Source of the DNA: Arthrobacter sp. NicSoilB4
GTDB lineage: Bacteria; Actinomycetota; Actinomycetes; Actinomycetales; Micrococcaceae
Assembly (NCBI RefSeq): GCF_019977335.1
Contig: NZ_AP024653.1
Location: 2,542,001 to 2,606,000 of the forward strand
Direction of reading: 5' to 3'
Length of the DNA: 64,000 nucleotides
Shown here: piece after piece, positions 9,577 through 17,436 of the stretch
Layout: each line of letters begins with the position of its first letter
Position numbering within the stretch: position 1 is the first letter of the stretch
The notes under the pieces: model-generated
Database searches by the model: none
Told to the model about the DNA's origin: nothing
What the model saw: only the letters and a program-made list of their open reading frames with translations
Program-made: the position numbers and the translations under genes

Positions 9577-12500
9577 AAATGCGTCTCGATAACCTACAGG
9601 GCGCTCCGCGTTCCACATCTTCTATCGATCTGCCCATTCCTGATGCAACCGCGGCTCCGGCCGGGAACGGCTCTCCGGCCGCTCCGGCCAAGGGTACGGC
9701 CGTTGCCTTGGAGCGTCGGCTGGCGGATCTTCTGGCGTCGGTGGTTAAGAAGGACGACGTCCCCGTGGACGCCAACTTCTTCTACGACCTGGGCGCGGAT
9801 TCGTTGCTGATGGCACAGTTCTGCGCCCGCGTGCGCAAGCAGCCGGACTTGCCAGCGGTGTCGATCAAGGACATCTACCAGAATCCAACGATCTCGGCGC
9901 TGGCCGCGGCTCTGGCACCGGCGGAAGTGGCGTCGGTGACGGTTCAGATCCAGGTGCAGGACCGGTTGGCAGAGGTGCTGTCCGGCGTGCTGGACATTGA
10001 GCATGTGCCAGTGGAGGCCGATTTCTTCCAGGACCTGGGCGCGGATTCGTTGATCATGGCGCAGTTCTGCGCCCGCGTGCGCAAGCAGCCGGACCTGCCT
10101 GCCGTGTCCATCAAGGACATCTACCAGAACCCAACAATCTCCGCGCTGGCCGCGGCCCTGGCACCGTCCGAGGAGGCGTCGGCGACGGTCCAGGTGCAGG
10201 AGCGGCTGGCCGAGGTGCTCGCCGACGTACTCGGCATGCAGCAGGTCCCGATGGACGCCGACTTCTTCCTGGACCTGGGCGCGGACTCGCTGGTCATGGC
10301 GAAGTTCTGCGCCCGCATGCGTAAGCAGCCGGACCTACCGACGGTCTCGATAAAGGATGTCTACGGTAACCCGAGCGTCTCCGCCCTCGCCGCGGCCCTG
10401 CAGGTTCCCCCGCAGCAGGACCGCTTGCAGGAGCCCTCACCGGCCGTGGCTTCGGTGCCGGAGGCTCCGGCGCCCATGGACGCCCGGACCTGGGAGTACG
10501 TCACCTGCGGTGCCCTGCAGGTACTCGTCTACCTCGGCTACTGCGTGCTCGCCGGACTGCTCACGGTCAATTGGTACCAGTGGGTGTACCCGGAGGCTGG
10601 GCCGAGCAGCCAGCAATGGTTGAGCGACGGGACAAAATTCTGGGAGATCTACCTCCGGTCGACCGCCTATGCTGCGGCAGTGTTCGTGCTGATGTGCATC
10701 CTTCCCGTGGCGGCAAAGTGGATCATCCTTGGGCGTTTCCGCCCCGGCGAAATCCGACTGTGGAGCTTGGGCTATTTCCGGTTCTGGCTGGTCAAGACAC
10801 TGATGCGAACTTCCCCGCTGGTGTTACTGAGGGGGTCTCCGCTGACCACCTTCTACCTGCGGGCCATGGGCGCCAAGGTGGGCCGCAACGTGACGATCAT
10901 GACCAACCGCCTGCCGGTCTGCACCGACCTCCTCACGATCGGGGAAGGGACGGTCATCCGCAAGGACGCGGTTTTGAACGGCTACCGCGCCCACGGCGGC
11001 GTCATCCAGCTGGGCGCGCTGACGCTGGGCCGGGACGTAATCGTCGGCGAGGGGAGCGTTTTGGATATAGGCACCGCATTGGGAGATGGGTCGCAGTTGG
11101 GCCACCGGTCCACCCTGTACACCGGCCAGTCCGTGCCCGCCGGCGAACGGTGGCACGGGTCGCCCGGCAGGCGCACTGAGGTGGATTATGGCGGAGTCGA
11201 GGCCAGGCCCTACTCGCCCTGGCGCCGGGGATGGTTCGCCACCTCCCAGCTGATCAGCACTATTGGCTTTGGCCGCATTCTGCTAGGCCAGGCTGTCGTG
11301 TTGGTCGTCTTGGCGAACCCCAACGTGGCGGCACTCCTGGAGACGCAGGCGTACGCGTTCACCAACTGGGTCTTCTACGCCGACGCCATTGCCTATGCCG
11401 CTCTTGCTGTCTTCGGTGGCACGGTCGTATCGTTGCTCATCGTCACCACCGTCCCGCGGGTGGTTCAACACGCCGTCAAGCCGGACACGGTGTATCCGCT
11501 GTTCGGCCTGCGGCACGCGGCGGAGCGGGCGGTGTTGAGAATGACCAACAAGCCCATGCTGACGGGATTGTTCGGCGACAGCTCGTACGTCGTGAACTAC
11601 GTGCGGGCCATCGGGTACAAGCAGCCGCAGGTCCAGCAGACCGGCTCGAACCTGGGCACGGGGTTCAAACACGACAGCCCGTTCCTTTCGACGATAGGCA
11701 GCGGCACGATGATCGCCGACGGGGTGTCGTTTATGAACACCGATTTCTCGGCGACGTCGTTCAAGGTCAGCCGGGCGGCGATCGGCTCACACAACTTCCT
11801 GGGCAACGCCGTGCTCTTCCCTGCCGGGGCCAGGACCGGGGACAACTGCCTGCTCGCGACCAAGGTGATGGTCCCCCTCGACGGACCGTTGCTCCACGAC
11901 GTAGGTCTGCTCGGGTCACCGCCGTTCGAGATCCCCCGCTCGGTCCTCCGGGACGCCCTCCCCGAGGAGTATTCAAAACGTGCGCACTTCCGTCGGAACC
12001 TGGCAGCCAAGAACAGGTACAACCTGCGCACGATGGCCCTCTTGATGCTGGTGCGGTGGCTCAACATCTCACTGGCCATGATCATTATGTTCGCCGCCCT
12101 CGAATTGTCCGATCAGTTCAGTTTCCTTGCCCTCAGCGCGGCCTTTGTCCTGATGCTCGTGGTTGGCTTGTTGGTCCCCATCGGCATCGAGCATCTCGGG
12201 AGGGGACTGAAACCGCTTCAGCCCCAGCTCTGCTCCATCTACAACCCCTATTTCTGGTGGCACGAGCAGTACTGGAAGATGTCGCTGCAGAGCCGATACG
12301 CAAGCCTCCTCAACGGGACGCCGTTCAAGCCGCTGGTCTGGCGTTTGCTCGGCGTACGGATCGGAAGCCGGGTCTTCGACGACGGCTGCGGCATCATCGA
12401 GCGGACCTTGGTCACGGTCGGTTCCCGTTGCGCCTTGAACGCCGGCACCACCCTCCAATCCCATTCCCAGGAAGACGGCATGTTCAAGTCGGACCGCATC

Positions 12501-12698
12501 GTTGTTGGCGACGATGTCACCCTCGGCGTCTCCGCGTTCGTCCACTACGGCGTGACCGTCGAAGACGGCGCGGTCGTCGGCGCCGACTCCTTCGTCATGA
12601 AGGGGACCACTCTCACCCGCGGATCCCTGTGGGCCGGCAACCCGGCCGAAGAGGCCCGAGACGCCGCCACGTCCCCCCTCGCGCTGGAAAGGGCCTGA
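9573..12698 (+). CDS. three tandem carrier domains fused to Pls/PosA-type NRPS terminal membrane/beta-helix region
   Basis: 1041 aa protein. Three thiolation domains come first, each with a GADSL phosphopantetheine site (Ser77, Ser159, Ser239), joined by short linkers. The rest matches the layout of the NRPS terminal region of epsilon-poly-L-lysine synthetase (Pls/PosA family): paired transmembrane helices (about residues 309-335 and 360-385, and later pairs) separate three soluble left-handed beta-helix domains at about residues 430-520, 690-790 and 925-1030, with hexapeptide repeats such as 'LGRDVIVGEGSVLDIG', 'IGSHNFLGNAVLFPAGA' and 'VGDDVTLGVSAFVHYGV'. In Pls these three tandem domains form the isopeptide bonds. 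Here adenylation is on a separate protein and the carrier is triplicated. The start overlaps sbnA's stop and the stop lies 2 nt before the next start. Confidence 0.88.
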   Translation: MKMRLDNLQGAPRSTSSIDLPIPDATAAPAGNGSPAAPAKGTAVALERRLADLLASVVKKDDVPVDANFFYDLGADSLLMAQFCARVRKQPDLPAVSIKDIYQNPTISALAAALAPAEVASVTVQIQVQDRLAEVLSGVLDIEHVPVEADFFQDLGADSLIMAQFCARVRKQPDLPAVSIKDIYQNPTISALAAALAPSEEASATVQVQERLAEVLADVLGMQQVPMDADFFLDLGADSLVMAKFCARMRKQPDLPTVSIKDVYGNPSVSALAAALQVPPQQDRLQEPSPAVASVPEAPAPMDARTWEYVTCGALQVLVYLGYCVLAGLLTVNWYQWVYPEAGPSSQQWLSDGTKFWEIYLRSTAYAAAVFVLMCILPVAAKWIILGRFRPGEIRLWSLGYFRFWLVKTLMRTSPLVLLRGSPLTTFYLRAMGAKVGRNVTIMTNRLPVCTDLLTIGEGTVIRKDAVLNGYRAHGGVIQLGALTLGRDVIVGEGSVLDIGTALGDGSQLGHRSTLYTGQSVPAGERWHGSPGRRTEVDYGGVEARPYSPWRRGWFATSQLISTIGFGRILLGQAVVLVVLANPNVAALLETQAYAFTNWVFYADAIAYAALAVFGGTVVSLLIVTTVPRVVQHAVKPDTVYPLFGLRHAAERAVLRMTNKPMLTGLFGDSSYVVNYVRAIGYKQPQVQQTGSNLGTGFKHDSPFLSTIGSGTMIADGVSFMNTDFSATSFKVSRAAIGSHNFLGNAVLFPAGARTGDNCLLATKVMVPLDGPLLHDVGLLGSPPFEIPRSVLRDALPEEYSKRAHFRRNLAAKNRYNLRTMALLMLVRWLNISLAMIIMFAALELSDQFSFLALSAAFVLMLVVGLLVPIGIEHLGRGLKPLQPQLCSIYNPYFWWHEQYWKMSLQSRYASLLNGTPFKPLVWRLLGVRIGSRVFDDGCGIIERTLVTVGSRCALNAGTTLQSHSQEDGMFKSDRIVVGDDVTLGVSAFVHYGVTVEDGAVVGADSFVMKGTTLTRGSLWAGNPAEEARDAATSPLALERA
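9711..10410 (+). repeat. three in-frame tandem copies of a ~240-bp carrier-domain unit
   Basis: Phosphopantetheine-site sequences begin at 9791, 10037 and 10277, so the units repeat every 246 and 240 nt. Copies 1 and 2 share an almost unbroken peptide from GADSL through FCARVRKQPDLPAVSIKD to the end of the domain, and the DNA differs at only scattered, mostly third-codon, positions. Copy 3 is a little more diverged. This points to recent internal duplication. Confidence 0.9.
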
Positions 12699-12700
12699 TC

Positions 12701-15313
12701 ATGACCACCACCTCTGCGTTGACCTGCCGCACCGCCGGCGGCTCGTCGGGCCCGGGCAACGACCGAACCGCGCCCGCGGGTGCCGCGCTGACGGCGATTC
12801 CCAGGTGGACGCGGGAGCGCCAGCCGAGTCAGGGCCGAATCGAAGTGGCTGTGCCACAGGACCTGTGCGAGGCCGTGCGGACGCTGGCCCAGAGCCTGCA
12901 GGTGGCTCCATCCTCGATCTGGCTGGCGGCACACTCGAGAGTGCTCCACGCGTTGTCCGGCGAAACAGAGGTCACGACCGGTTGCAAGGACGCGTTCGGG
13001 ACTTGGCAGTGCACCCTGGATCTGGCGCACCGGTCCTGGCGAGCCCTCGTCACCGATGCGAACGGCCGCCAAATCCGGCCCCGTACGGAACAGTCCACCC
13101 CCGGGCAGGCTAGTCACGAGCCGGCCGCCCCGGGCTACGAAGTGGTGTTCGGCGGTCTTCGGGACGACGATTCCGAGCTGCCGGAGGGCATCGTGCTCGG
13201 TATTTCGGTCGGACACGCGACCATCGGCGAGGTGCTTCGCCTGAAGTACCGCGGGGATGTTCTCGACGCAGATGCCGCCCGCCGCATCGCCAGCTATTAC
13301 CTCGCCGCGCTCCGTGGCGTGGTAGCGGACCCGGGGGCGGATCCCTTGGACACCGACCTAGTCGGCCAGGAGGAGCGGCGCTTCCAGCTTGAGCAGCTCG
13401 CCGGGCCCGAGCGGCCCCGGCCCCAGCGGCGCTTCCACGAGCTGTTCGAGGAGCGCGTTCGGCAGCGTCCCGAACAAATCGCGGCCGTTCAGGACGCGCG
13501 GGAGTGGACGTACGCGGAGCTAAACGCCCGCGCCAACCGGATAGCCCGTGGTCTGCTCTCGCGCGGGCTGCGCGCGGAGGACATCGTGGCAGTCGTCGCC
13601 GAACGGGATCTGGAGTGGATGGCCGCTGTGATCGGCATCCTCAAAGCCGGAGGCGCATATCTGCCGATCGAGCCGCACTTCCCGGCCGACCGAATCGCCA
13701 GAACGCTCACGCGGGCCGGGGCCCGGGTGGTGCTCACCGAAGGCGGCAGCACCACCACCCTCGATGCGGCACTGGAAGGAATGCCTGCAGTGACGAAGCT
13801 CTTGTTCGAGGACATCGAGGCCGAGGGGCATCCCGCCGACGACCTCGGCATCGAGATTCGTCCCGATCAGCTCGCTTACGTCTATTTCACCTCCGGGTCC
13901 ACTGGCGAGCCGAAAGGCGCGATGTGCGAGCACGACGGCATGGTGAATCACTTGTACGCCAAGATCGAGGACCTGGGTATCCGCCCCGGGGACGTCGTCG
14001 CCCAGACCGCACCCCAGTGCTTCGACATCTCGCTGTGGCAACTGGTCTCGGCGCTGCTCGTCGGCGGCCGCACACTCATCGTCGGGCAGGACCGGATCCT
14101 CGACGTCGAGCGGTTCATCGACACGGTGGAACGGGGCGCGGTGGCGGTCTTCCAAGTCGTTCCGTCGTATCTGGACGCCGTGGTGGCGTACCTGGGCGGC
14201 AGGCCTCGCGCCTTGCCGCACCTCCGCTGCGTCTCGGCCACAGGGGAGGCTCTAAAGCGCGAGCTGGTCCGCCGCTGGTTCGACGTGATGCCGGACGTCA
14301 AGCTGGTCAACGCCTACGGGCTGACGGAAACCTCCGACGACACGAACCACGAAGTGTTGAGTGCAGCGCCCCCGGGCGGCTCCGTGCCACTTGGCCCGCC
14401 AATCCCGAACGTCCGGATCCACATCCTCGACGAGCGGCAGCGCCTTGTGCCGCTCGGAGCACCGGGCGAGATCGCATTCTCCGGAGTGTGCGTGGGCCGC
14501 GGCTACATCAACGACCCGGAGCGCACCGCGCAGGCCTACTCCACCGACCCCTACGTGGACGGCGCGCGACTCTATCGGGCCGGCGACTACGGCCGTTGGT
14601 CCCCGGACGGCAAGCTGGAGTACCTGGGGCGGCGGGACAACCAAGTCAAGATCTCCGGGTTCCGCATCGAGATCGGCGACATCGAAAACGCGCTGCTGCG
14701 GGTTCCCGCCGTCCGCGACTGCGCCGTCGTCGTCGGTGAGGGCGCCGGGCAGTCCAAGTTCCTGGTGGCGTTCTACTCCGGCAACCGGCCGCTCGAGGTC
14801 GACGAAATCCGCAGCGAGATGGCTGCCCGGGTACCCGGCTACATGGTTCCTTCGACGTACAGGTGGCAGGAGAGCCTGCCCCTGACCGGCAACGGGAAGA
14901 TCGACCGGAAGGCTTTGACCCGCATGGCGCGCGAGGTCATTCCCGAGGCCGGCACCGCCACGGAAGCCCTCTCGGCGGCCGAGCAGCGGCTTGCGGAGGC
15001 ATGGGCGACGGTGCTCGGCCTGCCGATGGGCCGGATCGGCGGGCAGGACTCGTTCTTTGCACTGGGCGGGACCTCGCTGTCCGCGGTGAAGCTCGCGGTA
15101 CTGCTCAAGCGCGCAGTGTCGATCAAGGACATCATGCAGACGCCCATCCTGGCAGACCTGGCGACCCTGCTCGAAGCCTCGTCCCCCGCGAACACAGCCG
15201 TTCCGCCGGACCCGCGGACGGCGGGAGCCGTCGCGGAGCCCGACTCCATGGCCCCGGCAGGAGGACCGGTTGGCCTCTCCCACCCGCTACCCATGAAGCG
15301 AAAGGACCTCTGA
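12701..15313 (+). CDS. NRPS: partial condensation lobe + adenylation + carrier (A-T)
   Basis: 870 aa. The start is taken at ATG 12701, 2 nt after the preceding stop; the longer open frame upstream is a shadow of the membrane protein. Residues about 30-235 resemble only the C-terminal lobe of a condensation domain ('DVLDADAARRIASYYLAALR'), with no HHxxxDG motif. A full adenylation domain follows (about 244-745): core motifs 'YFTSGSTGEPKGA', 'NAYGLTET', 'GRRDNQVKISGFRIEIGDIE' and 'NGKIDRK'. A carrier domain ends the protein (GGTSL, Ser792). My by-eye specificity code is D-I-W-Q-S-T-A-D-D-K; acidic residues at the two late positions suit a basic amino acid, consistent with diaminopropionate. No thioesterase is present. 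Its TGA overlaps the next ATG. Confidence 0.9.
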   Translation: MTTTSALTCRTAGGSSGPGNDRTAPAGAALTAIPRWTRERQPSQGRIEVAVPQDLCEAVRTLAQSLQVAPSSIWLAAHSRVLHALSGETEVTTGCKDAFGTWQCTLDLAHRSWRALVTDANGRQIRPRTEQSTPGQASHEPAAPGYEVVFGGLRDDDSELPEGIVLGISVGHATIGEVLRLKYRGDVLDADAARRIASYYLAALRGVVADPGADPLDTDLVGQEERRFQLEQLAGPERPRPQRRFHELFEERVRQRPEQIAAVQDAREWTYAELNARANRIARGLLSRGLRAEDIVAVVAERDLEWMAAVIGILKAGGAYLPIEPHFPADRIARTLTRAGARVVLTEGGSTTTLDAALEGMPAVTKLLFEDIEAEGHPADDLGIEIRPDQLAYVYFTSGSTGEPKGAMCEHDGMVNHLYAKIEDLGIRPGDVVAQTAPQCFDISLWQLVSALLVGGRTLIVGQDRILDVERFIDTVERGAVAVFQVVPSYLDAVVAYLGGRPRALPHLRCVSATGEALKRELVRRWFDVMPDVKLVNAYGLTETSDDTNHEVLSAAPPGGSVPLGPPIPNVRIHILDERQRLVPLGAPGEIAFSGVCVGRGYINDPERTAQAYSTDPYVDGARLYRAGDYGRWSPDGKLEYLGRRDNQVKISGFRIEIGDIENALLRVPAVRDCAVVVGEGAGQSKFLVAFYSGNRPLEVDEIRSEMAARVPGYMVPSTYRWQESLPLTGNGKIDRKALTRMAREVIPEAGTATEALSAAEQRLAEAWATVLGLPMGRIGGQDSFFALGGTSLSAVKLAVLLKRAVSIKDIMQTPILADLATLLEASSPANTAVPPDPRTAGAVAEPDSMAPAGGPVGLSHPLPMKRKDL

Positions 15314-16320
15314 TGTCGTCTCCTACACCCAGGATCCAGTTCGACGTGGAACGCCAAGCCGGCCGGGTGCCGCTGCTCATCGTCGAGAACGGCCACGACC
15401 CCGTGCTGTGGGCCGAAGAGAACCGAGAGGCGCTGCGTGCGGCGGTGGATGAGCACGGCGCCGTCCTGGTCCGCGGTCTGGGCCTCCGTGATCCAGCCGA
15501 AGTGGCCGATACCTTCCAACGGCTGGTTTCAGGCGGCCTCATGCCGGACCGGGAGGCTTTCGCCGCCAGGCAGCCCTACTTGGACGGCGTGTACTCATCC
15601 CTGGCATGGCCCGCGAACCAGCCGATGTGCATGCACCACGAGCTCAGCTACGCGCTCGAGTTCCCCGGCCTGATGCTCTTCGCCTGCCTTCAGGCACCCA
15701 GTGTCGGTGGGGTGACCGGAGTGGCGGACGCCAGTGCCGTGCTCGATGCCCTGCCGCCGGACATCGTTCGTCGGTTCGAAAACCAGGGGTGGCTGCTCGC
15801 CCGCAGCTACAACGGGGACATCGGTGCCTCCTATGAGGAGGCGTTCGGGGTCTCAGACCGCGCGGATGTCGAGAGCTACTGCCGGGCGCACGAGATCGAG
15901 CTCGAGTGGCAGCCCGATGGGGAGCTGCGCACCCGGCAACGGCGCCCTGCCGTGGTTCGGCACCCGGCGACTGGCCAACGCTGTTGGTTCAACCAGGTTG
16001 CGTTCCTGAGCGAATGGACGACCGCACCCGAGGTGCGGGAATACCTGGTGGACGTCTACGGTCCTGATGGGCTGCCGTTCAACACCCGCTTCGGCAACGG
16101 AGAGCCGATCGGTGAGGAAATCATTGCCCTCCTGAACGAGGTCTATGAGGCCCACACCCTCCGCACCCCCTGGGAGACGGGGGACCTCATGCTGGTCGAC
16201 AACATCCGCATGGCGCATAGCCGTGAGGCCTATGAGGGGCCTCGGGAGATTCTTGTCGGCATGGCCGAGCCGCGCAACATTTTCGATCTCGACAACCACA
16301 ACGAGGACGGTGCACGATGA
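15313..16320 (+). CDS. TauD/TfdA-family (SyrP-like) Fe(II)/2-oxoglutarate dioxygenase
   Basis: 335 aa non-heme iron dioxygenase. The iron ligands are visible as His108-x-Glu110 in 'MHHELSYALEF' and His302 in 'DNIRMAHSREAY', with the nearby arginine that binds 2-oxoglutarate. The block 'GGVTGVADASAVLDALPPDI' is typical of the SyrP-like subgroup, some members of which beta-hydroxylate amino acids bound to NRPS carrier proteins. In this operon the likely target is diaminopropionate or another carrier-bound residue, but that is inference. Start and stop are both overlapped by neighbours (TGATG with the NRPS, ATGA with sbnB), so translation is probably coupled. Confidence 0.88.
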   Translation: MSSPTPRIQFDVERQAGRVPLLIVENGHDPVLWAEENREALRAAVDEHGAVLVRGLGLRDPAEVADTFQRLVSGGLMPDREAFAARQPYLDGVYSSLAWPANQPMCMHHELSYALEFPGLMLFACLQAPSVGGVTGVADASAVLDALPPDIVRRFENQGWLLARSYNGDIGASYEEAFGVSDRADVESYCRAHEIELEWQPDGELRTRQRRPAVVRHPATGQRCWFNQVAFLSEWTTAPEVREYLVDVYGPDGLPFNTRFGNGEPIGEEIIALLNEVYEAHTLRTPWETGDLMLVDNIRMAHSREAYEGPREILVGMAEPRNIFDLDNHNEDGAR

Positions 16321-17384
16321 CAGAGCTTGCCAGTTCCCCTGCCGCAGCGGCCGCAGAGCCGAAGACGGTTCCGCCCTTCGCGGTCATCTCAGGGACCCAG
16401 GTGCAGCAGGTGCTTCAGGGACGGGAAAAGAAGGTCATCGAGCTGGTCGAGCAAACCTACCGCGTGCATGCGGCCGGAGATTCGGTGAACCCCCCGTCCT
16501 ACTTCCTGCGCTTCCCGGACCGGCCTACCTCACGCATCATCGCCCTGCCGGCCTCGGTCGGCGGACAAGTAGAGGTTGACGGCATCAAATGGGTCTCCAG
16601 CTTCCCGGACAATGTGGCATCGGGAATCCCGCGCGCCTCTGCGGTGTTGATCCTCAACGACCAGGCAACGGGGTACCCCTTGGCTTGCATGGAGGGCTCC
16701 ATCATCAGCGCCTCCAGGACCGCTGCATCTGCCGCCGCTGCTGCCGACTGGCTCAGCCGGGGACGCGGGCGTCCCCGGCGCATAGGTTTCTTGGGCGTTG
16801 GCCTCATTGCCCGCTACATCCACACCTTCCTGAAGGCCACCGACTGGTCCTTCGACGAGATCGGGGTGTTCGACCTCTCGGGTGAGAGTGAGGAGGGTTT
16901 CAAGGGCTATCTCGAGCGCAGCGGTACAGGTGCCCGGGTGACCGTGCACGACGGCCCCGAGCAGCTGATCAGAAGCAGCGATCTCGTCGTGTTCGCCACG
17001 GTGGCGGGCCAGCCGCACGTGCACGATACGACGTGGTTCGCGCACAAGCCGCTGGTGCTGCACGTGTCCCTGCGCGATCTGGCCCCTGAGATCCTGCTGG
17101 CGTCCACCAACATCCTCGACGACGTCGACCACTGCCTGAAAGCCGGGACGTCGGCCCACCTCGCGGAGCAGAAGGTCGGCAACAGGGACTTCGTGGACGG
17201 CACCTTGGCCGACGTCATGGAAGGCAGGGTCTCGCTGACGGACGACCGCCCTATTGTGTTCTCGCCGTTCGGACTGGGCGTGCTCGATCTGGCAGTCGGC
17301 AAGTACGTCTACGACGAACTTGCCGGCAGTGGCCAGCTCCGGGTGGTCGAGGATTTCTTTTCCGAGTTGCGTCGGTACGGCTGA
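16317..17384 (+). CDS. sbnB: SbnB-like N-(2-amino-2-carboxyethyl)-L-glutamate dehydrogenase (L-Dap forming)
   Basis: Ornithine-cyclodeaminase/mu-crystallin fold protein of 355 aa. SbnB enzymes use NAD to oxidatively cleave ACEGA into L-2,3-diaminopropionate and 2-oxoglutarate, completing the pathway begun by SbnA. The NAD-binding turn 'GFLGVGLIARYIHTF' is at about residue 160. Subfamily blocks include 'NPPSYFLRFPDRPTSRIIAL', 'GIKWVSSFPDNVASGIPRAS' and 'HVSLRDLAPEILL'. A non-conserved Ala-rich N-terminus of about 20 residues precedes them. It overlaps the dioxygenase stop by ATGA and is followed 52 nt on by the LuxE-like gene, whose own ribosome site suggests the same transcript. Confidence 0.93.
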   Translation: MTELASSPAAAAAEPKTVPPFAVISGTQVQQVLQGREKKVIELVEQTYRVHAAGDSVNPPSYFLRFPDRPTSRIIALPASVGGQVEVDGIKWVSSFPDNVASGIPRASAVLILNDQATGYPLACMEGSIISASRTAASAAAAADWLSRGRGRPRRIGFLGVGLIARYIHTFLKATDWSFDEIGVFDLSGESEEGFKGYLERSGTGARVTVHDGPEQLIRSSDLVVFATVAGQPHVHDTTWFAHKPLVLHVSLRDLAPEILLASTNILDDVDHCLKAGTSAHLAEQKVGNRDFVDGTLADVMEGRVSLTDDRPIVFSPFGLGVLDLAVGKYVYDELAGSGQLRVVEDFFSELRRYG

Positions 17385-17436
17385 CCCTGCGGCGCAAACC
17401 GCATTCATCGATTCGCACTCACCGAGGAGTGACGCA

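Noticed and set aside
11231..12700. 490-codon upstream extension of the A-T NRPS frame
   Set aside because: It overlaps the membrane/beta-helix domains in another frame and has no domain match; the real start is the ATG 2 nt after the previous stop.
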